In this document: in pieces, positions 9,317-17,655 of the stretch
How positions within the stretch are numbered: the first letter of the stretch is position 1
Layout of the letters: each line of letters opens with the position of its first letter
DNA from: Bacteroidetes bacterium RIFCSPLOWO2_12_FULL_35_15
GTDB taxonomy: Bacteria; Bacteroidota; Bacteroidia; 2-12-FULL-35-15
Length of the DNA stretch: 39,392 bases
Direction: 5' to 3'
Assembly (NCBI GenBank): GCA_001769385.1
Contig: MEPB01000035.1
Coordinates: forward strand, 1-39,392
Notes under the pieces: generated by a model
Told to the model about the DNA's origin: nothing
The model's database searches: none
What the model saw: only the letters and a program-made list of their open reading frames with translations
Made by a program: the position numbers and the translations under genes

Positions 9317-10261
9317 ATGAAAATAACAGTCGTAGGGGCAGGTAACGTTGGCGCAACTTGTGCTGATGTGATAGCTCACAAGGAATTAGCAAATGAAGTG
9401 ATTTTGCTGGATATTAAAGAAAATTATGCCGAAGGAAAAGCCCTTGACATATGGCAAACTGCGCCAATTAATTTGTATGATACACGTGTAAAAGGTTCAA
9501 CAAACGATTATTCAAAAACTGCGAACTCTGATGTTGTTGTAATTACTTCCGGATTACCTCGCAAACCAGGCATGAGTCGTGATGATCTTATTTCAACAAA
9601 TGCAGGTATTGTAAAAACTGTTACAGAAAACATTCTGAAACATTCGCCTAAAGCAATTATTATTATTGTTTCCAACCCATTGGATGTAATGACCTACTGC
9701 GCATATTTAACTTCAAAAATTGATTCGAAACGAGTATTCGGTATGGCAGGCATTCTTGATACTGCCCGTTATCGTGCATTCTTGGCAGATGAATTAAATT
9801 GCTCACCAAAAGATATCCAGGCCGTATTAATGGGAGGGCATGGTGATACCATGGTTCCATTGCCACGTTACACCACTGTTGCAGGAATTCCGGTTACTGA
9901 ACTTATTTCAAAAGAAAAATTAGATGCAATTATCGACCGTACTAAAAAAGGTGGTGGAGAAATTGTTAATTTACTTGGCACCTCAGCATGGTATGCTCCA
10001 GGAGCTGCTGCAGCACAAATGGTAGAAGCTATTGTTCGCGACCAAAAACGTATTTTTCCTGTTTGCGCCTGGTTAACCGGTGAATATGGTTTAAAAGACA
10101 TTTATCTTGGAGTACCGGTAGTATTAGGTAAAGCCGGTATTGAAAAAATCATTGAATTAAAATTAAATGATGAAGAGAAAAAATTACTTGCAGACTCTGC
10201 GAAAGCGGTGAAAGAAGTGATGGACGTGTTAGATAAAATGAACACTTCAGTTCCTCATTAA
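9317..10261 (+). CDS. mdh: Malate dehydrogenase (LDH-like type)
   Basis: Catalyses NAD-dependent interconversion of malate and oxaloacetate in the cytoplasm (TCA cycle). At 314 aa it has the usual length of the LDH-like MDH family. The Rossmann glycine motif GAGNVGAT starts at residue 7. The acidic residue in LLDIKE after the second strand favours NAD. The mobile-loop arginines are in LPRKPGMSRDDL, the conserved VSNPLDVMTY follows, and the catalytic histidine is in GGHGDTMVPLPR. The frame is full-length, starting at ATG 9317. It is monocistronic: a strong hairpin terminator follows 20 bases after the stop. This is the one core-metabolism gene in the window and is flanked by surface-protein genes. 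Confidence 0.97.
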   Translation: MKITVVGAGNVGATCADVIAHKELANEVILLDIKENYAEGKALDIWQTAPINLYDTRVKGSTNDYSKTANSDVVVITSGLPRKPGMSRDDLISTNAGIVKTVTENILKHSPKAIIIIVSNPLDVMTYCAYLTSKIDSKRVFGMAGILDTARYRAFLADELNCSPKDIQAVLMGGHGDTMVPLPRYTTVAGIPVTELISKEKLDAIIDRTKKGGGEIVNLLGTSAWYAPGAAAAQMVEAIVRDQKRIFPVCAWLTGEYGLKDIYLGVPVVLGKAGIEKIIELKLNDEEKKLLADSAKAVKEVMDVLDKMNTSVPH

Positions 10262-10280
10262 TAGTTTATATTTTTTTCAT

Positions 10281-10313
10281 AAGGCTTCGCATTTTTTGCG
10301 AAGCCTTTTTTTT
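10281..10313 (+). terminator. Rho-independent terminator of mdh
   Basis: A perfect 10-bp stem AAGGCTTCGC / GCGAAGCCTT (10281-10290 and 10298-10307) with a 7-nt ATTTTTT loop is followed directly by a run of T. It sits 20 bases after the mdh stop codon. Confidence 0.92.
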
Positions 10314-10335
10314 ACAATCAATTAAATTTATTCTT

Positions 10336-10770
10336 GTGATTACAAAAATTCCTTTTAAAATACTTTCCATCAATGATGAAGGATTTCATTTGACAATGAA
10401 AATAATTATCAATGGAAAATCTGCAACTATTATTATCGATACAGGAGCGTCAAAAACAGTATTTGATAAAACAAGAATTACAAAATTTATTACGAATAAA
10501 ATATTCGATGAGAATGAAAAACTATCAACCGGCTTGGGCACAAGTACCATGAAAAGCCATATGACAAAAATAAAAAAAATGAAAATCGGGGCGATTGAAA
10601 TTTTAAATTACGAAACTGTATTGTTAGATCTGTCACATGTAAACAAATCATACAAACAAGTAGGGTTAAAACCTATTGAAGGTGTTTTGGGCAGCGATAT
10701 TCTTGTGAAATATAATGCTATAATCGATTATGAAAAAAAAATCTTGAAACTAAAATTCAATAAAAAATAA
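10336..10770 (+). CDS. Retropepsin-like aspartic protease domain protein (144 aa)
   Basis: A single-lobe retroviral-type aspartic protease fold, which would act as a homodimer. The active-site motif IIDTGASK lies at about residues 33-40, and the second hallmark GVLGSDIL near residue 120 is followed by IDYEKKILKL, typical of bacterial retropepsin-like proteins. The start shown is GTG at 10336. The next ATG, at 10396, would remove the N-terminal strand (KIPFKIL) that normally belongs to this family, so the GTG is preferred. No signal peptide is visible, so it is probably cytoplasmic; substrate unknown. It lies after the mdh terminator and is therefore probably transcribed on its own. It ends before a bidirectional terminator-like hairpin facing the 1720-aa protein gene. 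Confidence 0.8.
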   Translation: MITKIPFKILSINDEGFHLTMKIIINGKSATIIIDTGASKTVFDKTRITKFITNKIFDENEKLSTGLGTSTMKSHMTKIKKMKIGAIEILNYETVLLDLSHVNKSYKQVGLKPIEGVLGSDILVKYNAIIDYEKKILKLKFNKK

Positions 10771-10811
10771 TGTTCAACCTGTAATCCATTCAATAAAAAA
10801 TAATCCCAGTT

Positions 10812-10898
10812 GAAATATAAAATAGTCGAATCATCCTCTTCTTTTTTTCAAACGAGAGGGTTTGGGTGAGGTTTTAAAAAAGGACTATTTTATATTTC
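10812..10898. repeat. Palindromic intergenic element with 16-bp perfect inverted repeat
   Basis: GAAATATAAAATAGTC at 10812-10827 is the exact reverse complement of 10883-10898. The 55-base interior contains a nested pyrimidine/purine pair (cctctt ... gagaggg, then tgggtgagg). It lies between the retropepsin-like gene and the convergent 1720-aa protein gene and is not part of either. It looks like a small repeated palindromic element (REP/MITE type) or a long hairpin in the 3' UTRs. A related CCCTC/GAGGG hairpin is seen at 26674-26692. Confidence 0.6.
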
Positions 10899-10910
10899 CC
10901 TTTGGTATAA

Positions 10911-10939
10911 AACCTCAATTTACAAATTGAGGTTTTTTT
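10911..10939. terminator. Bidirectional terminator between convergent genes
   Basis: AACCTCAAT pairs with ATTGAGGTT around a TTACAA loop (10911-10934), with T-rich sequence on the plus side and A-rich sequence before it, so it can work on both strands. It lies after the retropepsin-like gene (+) and 50 bases downstream of the stop of the 1720-aa gene (-). Confidence 0.75.
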
Positions 10940-10988
10940 ATTTTATCGATATAGATCGAAAAACAAAAAGAGAAACTTTGTTGAATTA

Positions 10989-13900
10989 TTATTTCAAAAG
11001 CGTCAGATATCCTTTGTATTCATGATCGGTTCCATCAGAAGCTGTTACTTTTATAATATAATAATAAGTGCCGTCCTTTGCTTCTGCACCACTTTTTGCA
11101 CGACCATTCCAACCACCTGAAACATCATGCCATTCATACATTTTTAAACCCCACCGGTCATAAATTTCCGCATCAAATGTTGATACTCCTGTTGCAGTTA
11201 TTTTATAAATATCATTGGTGATATCTCCATTGGGGGTAAACACATTCGGAATTATTATAGAATAATTGTCATAAACAATTACAGTTGCACTCGTACTGTT
11301 TGTGCAGGAAGTGACATTATCCGATACTGTTAATACAACAGAGTAGATTCCCGTTGTATAGGTATTATTTGAAGGATTTGCAGATGATGAAGTACTCCCA
11401 TCACCAAAGGCCCATGAATATGAAGTTGCATTTTGACTTGTATTTGTAAAACTAACAACCAATGGACTTGCTCCAGTTGCAGGATTAGGTGAAGTTGTGA
11501 ATGAAGCGGTTGGATTAGAATTAACAAAAACAGAAGTTGTTCCCTGCAAACTTGTACAACCAGCCACAGTAACGGTAACAGAGTACGTTCCAGACATTGC
11601 AATTGTTGAATTTACGCTTACTGTTGGATCTTCAATTGATGAAGTAAATCCATTCGGACCCATCCAACTGTAAGTAGCTCCTGAAATTATATTGGAAGTT
11701 AAATTTAACTGTGCGCCTTCGCAAATGGGGCCATTGTTTCCGGCAACCGGTGTTGGCGGTAAAGGATTCACAATTATATTACCATTTGCAGTTGCCTGAC
11801 TGCAACCTCCGGTGGTGGTTACGGTATAGTTGTATGTTCCAGATGTTGTTGGTGTTCCGCTTATTGTAAAAACTCCCCCTGCATATGAGCCTGTCACCCC
11901 GGAAGGCAATCCTGTTACACCTGCTCCTGTTCCTCCTCCTGTTACTGAATAAGTAATGGGTGTGATCGCAGTATTGATGCACAAGGTTTGAGCATTGGTT
12001 CCTACGGCAGAGGTTATAGCAATGGCTGCATTCGTACTTACAATTATGCTTCCTATTGCGGTTGTTTGAGCACAAGTTCCTGTAGTGGTCACGGTATAGT
12101 TAAAGGTGCCTGTGGTGGTTGGTGTTCCGCTTATCGTATATACGCCAGCTGAATAAGAACCTGTTATACCATTCGGTAATCCGGTAATGCCTGCTCCTGT
12201 TCCACCTCCGGATACAGAATAGGTAATTAAAGTCATTGCTGTATTAACACACAAAGTCTGGGTATTGGTTCCAACAGCTGAGGTTAAAACAATGGCAGCA
12301 TTCGGAGTTACAATTATGCTTCCTGTTACTGTTGGTTGAATACATGTTCCGCTTGTAGTTATTGAATAATTAAATGTGCCGGTTGAGGCCGGGGTTCCGC
12401 TTATTGTAAATATTCCACCTGAATAAGAACCTGTTACACCTGTCGGTAATCCTGAAACACCTGCCCCTGTTCCACCACCTGTTACATTGTAGGTAATAGT
12501 CGTCAATGCTGTATTAGCACACAAGGATTGCGCATCTGTCCCCACTACTGAGCTTAAAGCGATGGATGCATCCGGAGTAACTAGTATATTTCCTGTTGCT
12601 GTAGCCGGGGTACAAGCGCCTGTTGTGATTACAGAATAGCTAAATGCTCCTGTTACAGTAGGAGTTCCACTAATTGTAAACACTCCCGCTGAGAAAGATC
12701 CTGTGACACCTGCCGGCAATCCTGTTATACCGGCTCCTGTTCCACCATTTGTTATTGAATAGGTAATTTGATTTAATGCTGTATTGATACATATAGTTTG
12801 AGCATTTGTTCCAGCTGCTGATGTTAATGTGATCACTGCACCTGGATTGACAGTTATACTCCCTGTTGCAGCTGCCTGAGTGCAAACTCCCGTTGTTGTT
12901 ATAGAATAATTAAACGTGCCTGTTGCGGTTGGTGCTCCATTTATTGTAAATACTCCTCCTGAAAATGAACCTGTTACCCCTGTCGGCAATCCTGTTATAA
13001 TTGCTCCTGTTCCACCAGCTGTTACAGAATAAGTAATAGGAGTGATTGCAGTATTAACACACAAAGTTTGTGAATCAGTTCCAACAACTGAGGTAAGAGC
13101 AATTATAGCATCCGGATCAATAATAATACTTCCCGTTGCTGTTGCAGGGGTACAAGCTCCAGTTGTGGTTACTGTATAGTTAAAAATGCCTGTTCCAGAG
13201 GGAGTTCCGCTAATTGTAAACAATCCTGCTGAAAAAGATCCTGTTACACCTGTCGGCAAGCCTGTTACACCTGCTCCTGTTCCACCATTTGTTATTGAAT
13301 AGGTAATTGAATTTAAAGCGGTATTGATACATACTGTTTGTGCATCTGTTCCCACTGCTGATGTTAAGGTGATCACAGCACCGGGATTAACTGTTATACT
13401 TCCGGTTGCTGTTACCTGAGTACAAACTCCGGTTGTAGTTACTGTATAATTAAATGTGCCCGCTACGGTTGGTGTTCCAGTGATCGTAAATACTCCTCCT
13501 GAAAAGGAACCTGTTACACCAGACGGCAATCCCGTTACACCGGCTCCTGTTCCACCAACTGTTACAGAATACGTAATGGGTGTGATAACAGTATTGCTGC
13601 ACAAGGTTTGAGCATTGGTTCCTACTGCTGATGTTAAGGCGATAACTGCATTATGATTTACAATTACACTTCCGGTTGCTGTTGTTTGCGCACAAGTTCC
13701 CGTTGTGGTTATTGTATAATTAAATGATATTGTTGGTGTTCCACTGATTGTAAATACACCTCCTGAAAAGGACCCTGAAATACCAACCGGTAACCCTGAT
13801 ATACTCGCTCCAGTGGCTCCTCCTGTCAATAAATAAGAGATCGGAGTGATGGCCGAACCGGCACAAATTGCTTGGGCGTTGGTTCCGACAGCAGACGTTA

Positions 13901-16151
13901 AAGTAATCAGTGCATCTGGATTAACTGTAATAGTTGTAGTTGCAATACAGGTTGACAGAGCCGTTGTGGCAGTAATTGTATAGGTATAAGTGCCAGAAGT
14001 AGCGGAAGCAAGAATTCCTGTTGGATTTTGTGTATTGGAAGTGTATCCAGATGGCCCAACCCAAGAATAACCAACTACATCAACAACATTGCTTGCTGTT
14101 AAACCAAAGGTTCCATTGGGACATACAGGGCCATTATTTGTTGCTGTAACGGTACAAGAACAATCATTAATTGTAACCAAAGCAGTATCCGTTACAACGC
14201 ATCCATTTGTATAGCTCACCGTATATGTTTCAGTGCTGAGTGGAGAAATTAGTATTGATTGTGTTGTAGCTCCACCCGGTGCCCACAAGTATGTTCCTCC
14301 TGCTAAAGAAGGTGTAGCCGTCAATGTAGTGGAATCTCCTAAACAGATAGTCACCGCATCAACTGTAACAGTTGGAGCAGAGTTAACAGTTACAGTAGTA
14401 GTTAAAGTGAAATAGCATGGCACTGTTCCCTGAGTTGTAATATCACACGTATAAGTAGTTGTACTTGCAGGACTAACCGTAATTGTAGAGGTAGTATCAC
14501 CACCCGGACTCCATAAATAAGCGGCAGATCCGGCAGGTGCAGAGAGGATTGCAGATGCTCCCTGACAAATTACAGCAGGACTAATGATACCATATGCAAA
14601 ACAGGAACAATCAATATAGGCATATCCATAATGAGCCCCCAATGAACAATCTGAAGTTGTGAACTTTACAGTTACCGTTTGCCCGATATAACTATTTAAG
14701 TTAACACTAACTGTAGTCCAGGGCTTATACCAAATATCAGAAGTGGGAGTTGTTTGAGTGTATCCGGTACCTGGAGCAGCATCTTCATATAATCCGCAGG
14801 AAACCGGGACTCCGTTTTGATCATACACATCCGCTTTAAAAAAGGGCTGCTCATAATCAGGATGGGCGCCATCTTGAAAAACTACGGCATAATTATAAGT
14901 AAAATTTGTATTTGTTGCAGTAACCTGAAAAGTTTGTTGAATTGATGCAGCATTATGAGTCTCGTAAGTTGCAGAATTACCCAACCGAATAGAGTTTGTT
15001 CCGCTGAAAACAAGGGGAAATCCTGCTATAGGATCTGTACCGGCAGTTACCAGGGTAAAATTTGTGCCTGCGGTTGTATTATAAACTGTAGGCTGATAAA
15101 CAGGTGTTGAAGCTCCTGCCAAACCACTAACCGAATTTCCGACTGTTCCATACCATCCTGTAAAACCACTTTCAAAGCCTAAATTGGTACATGGAAGTTC
15201 TATGGGTGGTGGTGGTGGTGCTGTAACACAAATTCCAAATGTTCCATTGTTATTATTACCGTATTCCCAAAATCTAACCCAAATAGTATCTCCCTGACTT
15301 AAACCTGTTGCTGTTATCATTGGCATCAAGCCATTAGGGCTCCCATCATCATTACAAGAAATTAAGGCAAGAGCTCCGCATGTACCTGAATAAATTGCCA
15401 TACCACCATCTGTTATTATACCGGTTTGTGTATCAAAGTTTAAAATTCCACCGGCAGGAACAATCACATTAAACCAAACATCCCCACCTGAATATGAGGC
15501 ACATCCCGGTGCAGGCACACCAGCAGATGGTGTTGCACCGGCATTTGTATAGGTTGTGTAGGCGCAGGATGCTGTTGGAGTTATTGTAATCGCATTACAA
15601 GGATCATCATTTGTTAAGGGAGGAGGAGGTAGAGGAGCTGTAACACATATCCCAAATGTCCCATTGTTATTGTTTCCATATTCCCAAACGCTGATCCAAA
15701 TTGTATCACCCGGAGTTAGAGTAGTTGTAGAAATCATTGGCATCAAACCATTTGGACTCGAATCATCGTCACAAGAAATTAAGGTAAGCGCTCCACATGT
15801 ACCTGAATAGATAGCCATACCACCATCTGTTAATACACCTGTTTGTGTATCAAAAACCAATAAACCTGTGGCAGGAACTGTTACCTGAAACCAGACATCC
15901 GCACCGGAATAAGAAGCACATCCCGGTGCAGGAACTCCTGATGAAAGAGTTGCAGCAGCATTTGTATATGTTGTGTAAATACAAGATGCTGTTGGAGTTA
16001 ATACTATCGCATTACAAGGGTCGTCATTGGCAGGCTGCGCAATTGATAGTCCTATAAAACAAAATATACTACTGATAGTTATTGCAATTTTTTTTGAAAA
16101 AAAATGAAGCAAAATTTGATTCGAATAATTTTTTAATAAATATGAATGCAT
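10989..16151 (-). CDS. Giant modular T9SS type-B surface protein (1720 aa)
   Basis: N-terminal hydrophobic export signal (IAITISSIFCFIGLSIAQ). Two near-identical ~135-residue PPC-like jelly-roll domains follow (about 41-175 and 182-317; NDDPCNAI..TPTASC.YTTYTNA, DGGMAIYSGTCGAL, EYGNNNNGTFGICV). After a proline linker comes a lectin/MAM-like jelly roll (~322-520; LGFESGFTGWYG), then Ig-like units. Eight repeats of about 90 residues follow (~745-1460; GTNAQTLC.NTAITPITYSV..GGTGAG..GLP.GVTGSFSGGVFTISGTP). Then an Ig unit, a PKD domain (YSWAFGDGS) and a type-B sorting domain at the C-terminus (IPNVFTPNGDITNDIY, AEIYDRWGLKMYEW, YKGYLTLLK). Known for the family: T9SS export and surface display. Adhesion is inferred. 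Confidence 0.9.
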   Translation of the reverse strand: MHSYLLKNYSNQILLHFFSKKIAITISSIFCFIGLSIAQPANDDPCNAIVLTPTASCIYTTYTNAAATLSSGVPAPGCASYSGADVWFQVTVPATGLLVFDTQTGVLTDGGMAIYSGTCGALTLISCDDDSSPNGLMPMISTTTLTPGDTIWISVWEYGNNNNGTFGICVTAPLPPPPLTNDDPCNAITITPTASCAYTTYTNAGATPSAGVPAPGCASYSGGDVWFNVIVPAGGILNFDTQTGIITDGGMAIYSGTCGALALISCNDDGSPNGLMPMITATGLSQGDTIWVRFWEYGNNNNGTFGICVTAPPPPPIELPCTNLGFESGFTGWYGTVGNSVSGLAGASTPVYQPTVYNTTAGTNFTLVTAGTDPIAGFPLVFSGTNSIRLGNSATYETHNAASIQQTFQVTATNTNFTYNYAVVFQDGAHPDYEQPFFKADVYDQNGVPVSCGLYEDAAPGTGYTQTTPTSDIWYKPWTTVSVNLNSYIGQTVTVKFTTSDCSLGAHYGYAYIDCSCFAYGIISPAVICQGASAILSAPAGSAAYLWSPGGDTTSTITVSPASTTTYTCDITTQGTVPCYFTLTTTVTVNSAPTVTVDAVTICLGDSTTLTATPSLAGGTYLWAPGGATTQSILISPLSTETYTVSYTNGCVVTDTALVTINDCSCTVTATNNGPVCPNGTFGLTASNVVDVVGYSWVGPSGYTSNTQNPTGILASATSGTYTYTITATTALSTCIATTTITVNPDALITLTSAVGTNAQAICAGSAITPISYLLTGGATGASISGLPVGISGSFSGGVFTISGTPTISFNYTITTTGTCAQTTATGSVIVNHNAVIALTSAVGTNAQTLCSNTVITPITYSVTVGGTGAGVTGLPSGVTGSFSGGVFTITGTPTVAGTFNYTVTTTGVCTQVTATGSITVNPGAVITLTSAVGTDAQTVCINTALNSITYSITNGGTGAGVTGLPTGVTGSFSAGLFTISGTPSGTGIFNYTVTTTGACTPATATGSIIIDPDAIIALTSVVGTDSQTLCVNTAITPITYSVTAGGTGAIITGLPTGVTGSFSGGVFTINGAPTATGTFNYSITTTGVCTQAAATGSITVNPGAVITLTSAAGTNAQTICINTALNQITYSITNGGTGAGITGLPAGVTGSFSAGVFTISGTPTVTGAFSYSVITTGACTPATATGNILVTPDASIALSSVVGTDAQSLCANTALTTITYNVTGGGTGAGVSGLPTGVTGSYSGGIFTISGTPASTGTFNYSITTSGTCIQPTVTGSIIVTPNAAIVLTSAVGTNTQTLCVNTAMTLITYSVSGGGTGAGITGLPNGITGSYSAGVYTISGTPTTTGTFNYTVTTTGTCAQTTAIGSIIVSTNAAIAITSAVGTNAQTLCINTAITPITYSVTGGGTGAGVTGLPSGVTGSYAGGVFTISGTPTTSGTYNYTVTTTGGCSQATANGNIIVNPLPPTPVAGNNGPICEGAQLNLTSNIISGATYSWMGPNGFTSSIEDPTVSVNSTIAMSGTYSVTVTVAGCTSLQGTTSVFVNSNPTASFTTSPNPATGASPLVVSFTNTSQNATSYSWAFGDGSTSSSANPSNNTYTTGIYSVVLTVSDNVTSCTNSTSATVIVYDNYSIIIPNVFTPNGDITNDIYKITATGVSTFDAEIYDRWGLKMYEWHDVSGGWNGRAKSGAEAKDGTYYYIIKVTASDGTDHEYKGYLTLLK
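11760..13920 (-). repeat. Eight ~270-bp protein-coding repeats in the 1720-aa gene
   Basis: Eight in-frame copies of a ~90-codon unit. There is a second-order period of about 540 bp: units 3 and 5 share INTALN.ITYSITNGG, while their neighbours use other versions of this segment. This suggests growth by duplication of two-unit blocks. The copies are diverged, unlike the exact 882-bp repeat at 1-1845. Confidence 0.8.
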
Positions 16152-16196
16152 GTGTACTAAATTTAAAAATTTTGCCTGATCCTTTATTTTATTAAA

Positions 16197-16649
16197 TTAA
16201 TTTTTATACATCCGTTCAACATAATCGATTGCCGGAACTTTATTTCGACTCATTATCTCCTTTATTATCGGGAATTGCTCCGAGCTATTTTCTCTCGAGC
16301 ATTTTACAATAACTGCTTTGTTTTGTATATCGATATTAATATCAATAACGCCTGCAATATTTTTTATTTCAGAAATAATTTCTCCCGAATACTTTGAAGC
16401 TTCTTCCGGTTGATCTATTGTAATGGTGTATTGTATATTGATCCCTTTGTATTCAGGTAATCCTTTCTGGAGGTTTTCATGAATTGCTTTTTCTACTGCA
16501 GGTCCTTCCAAAAAATTAACTGATGTTTGTGCAACTAATCCGCAATTAAATTTCCAGATAAAAAAGAATAAAAAAAGCATTTTCAAAACGCGTTGATACA
16601 AGCCTGTTATCATATTTTTATTTCTTATATTTAATTTTATATTCTTCAT
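16197..16649 (-). CDS. Small exported protein with HMA-like ferredoxin fold (uncertain)
   Basis: The open frame reaches a GTG at 16667. I chose the ATG at 16649 (MKNIKLNI); an ATG at 16613 (MITGLYQR) would give a more typical signal peptide. The hydrophobic segment MLFLFFFIW ends near GLVAQ, so the product is probably exported. The C-terminal ~75 residues show a beta-alpha-beta pattern (ISEIKNIAGVIDINIDIQNKAVIVKC) resembling HMA-type domains, but the metal-binding CxxC is absent. Function unknown. It is on the same strand as the 1720-aa gene, upstream of it with 45 bases between, so the two may be co-transcribed. Confidence 0.6.
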   Translation of the reverse strand: MKNIKLNIRNKNMITGLYQRVLKMLFLFFFIWKFNCGLVAQTSVNFLEGPAVEKAIHENLQKGLPEYKGINIQYTITIDQPEEASKYSGEIISEIKNIAGVIDINIDIQNKAVIVKCSRENSSEQFPIIKEIMSRNKVPAIDYVERMYKN

Positions 16650-16667
16650 TCGGACTAAAAATTCCAC

Positions 16668-17088
16668 ACTTGATTATTCAACAATCAGCTTATGTAAATT
16701 ACTATTTTTGATTACACCAAAACTAATGTCCAAGTTTAAAATCCTCAACAGAATTCATCAAGTTTTAAAACCGACAAAAGTACATATAAAATTTATTATT
16801 AGGGGCGAATTGCTATCTCATAAGGATCAACTGAGACTTCAATTTTTTTTGTACCCGGACCTGTTTGAATTAAGGCTATGGTACTCATGTCGATGAACGT
16901 TACATAACCGTTCCTTCTTTATGACGTGCACTAAAAGAAATTAAAATAATCCCAACCAAAAAGAGATACCCTCTTTTTTTGAAACTTCAAAAACGTGTTT
17001 CTATTATTTTTTTATTAAAAGTAGATATTTTTTGTCAATTGATCTTTGCTTTTGTAGCACCCATTTTTAATATGTAAACACAAAATTA
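16668..17088. other. Intergenic region with a possible small plus-strand transcript
   Basis: No gene is firmly supported. On the plus strand there is a TATTTTTG -7-like box (16703-16710), a 56-codon frame from ATG 16726 to about 16896, and a hairpin with T-run at 16958-16980. Together these could mark a small mRNA or sRNA of about 260 nt. The frame's protein (MSKFKILNRIHQVLK...) is not recognised and no -33 element stands at the right spacing. Confidence 0.3.
16958..16980 (+). terminator. Hairpin plus T-run in the intergenic region
   Basis: AAAAAGAG (16958-16965), ATACC loop, CTCTTTTT (16971-16978) and more T. It has the form of a rho-independent terminator on the plus strand, although no annotated plus-strand gene lies directly upstream. 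On the minus strand it is about 108 bases downstream of the DCC-family gene and could serve that gene instead, since the A-run becomes a T-run there. Confidence 0.55.
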
Positions 17089-17499
17089 TTACAAAATAAA
17101 TTTAGCTTTTTTTTCCTCAGACATTATTAAACAGGTTTCTTTTTTTCTAAACCACTTCCTGCGATTTTTTGAAATAAGATCATATAGGAGATCCCTGAGG
17201 AAAGATGGTATAAATATAAATGCATAAAGTAATGGATATGGGAAACTTAGGCGCTTCGAAATCCGCAATACAGCAGTTGATCTTAAATATATCTTATCTT
17301 TTTCAATAAGAATAATACTATCGATAGCATCATCGATATCAACTTTTTTAATCCAAATTTTTCCGATTTCTGATTGAAGTGCCGCGAAACGAAATTGATC
17401 TTTTTTGTCGTGACGAATAATAAAATTAACTGATGAATTGCAAAAATTACATTCTCCATCAAAAAGCACAATGCTATTATTTCTATTGTTCGCCCCCAT
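17089..17499 (-). CDS. DCC-family (DUF393) thiol-disulfide oxidoreductase-like protein
   Basis: 136 aa, full-length for the DCC/DUF393 family (YuxK-like). The family signature is at the N-terminus: LFDGECNFCN, with Cys17 and Cys20 forming the CxxC-like pair after Asp14. Further typical features are RFAALQS, a hydrophobic middle (PYPLLYAFIFIPSFLRDLLYDLI) and the ending RKWFRKKETCLI. The exact reaction is not established for most members; the CxxC suggests thiol redox work in the cytoplasm. It starts at ATG 17499 and is divergent from the phosphatase operon, with 156 bases between. Single gene, no operon partner. Confidence 0.88.
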   Translation of the reverse strand: MGANNRNNSIVLFDGECNFCNSSVNFIIRHDKKDQFRFAALQSEIGKIWIKKVDIDDAIDSIILIEKDKIYLRSTAVLRISKRLSFPYPLLYAFIFIPSFLRDLLYDLISKNRRKWFRKKETCLIMSEEKKAKFIL

Positions 17500-17599
17500 T
17501 ACAACAAGATAGTGATTTTATTTAATTTCATATATAAGCATTATCAAATTAAAATTTATCGATGTTCAAAAAACTCAAATTAAATCTAAAATAATTTGA

Positions 17600-17607
17600 T
17601 AGATTTG
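17600..17607 (+). promoter_or_regulatory. -7 promoter box of the tandem phosphatase genes
   Basis: TAGATTTG matches TAnnTTTG and lies 48 bases before the TTG start at 17656. The -33 region has no clear TTTG, so confidence is limited. Confidence 0.4.
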
Positions 17608-17655
17608 TTCGGTTCGATAAAAATATTTATGAACTAATTTTTTCTATTCCAATAC

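Noticed and set aside
16708-16896. 62-codon plus-strand ORF as a definite gene
   Set aside because: TTG-initiated and without recognisable domain; kept only as part of a tentative small transcript.
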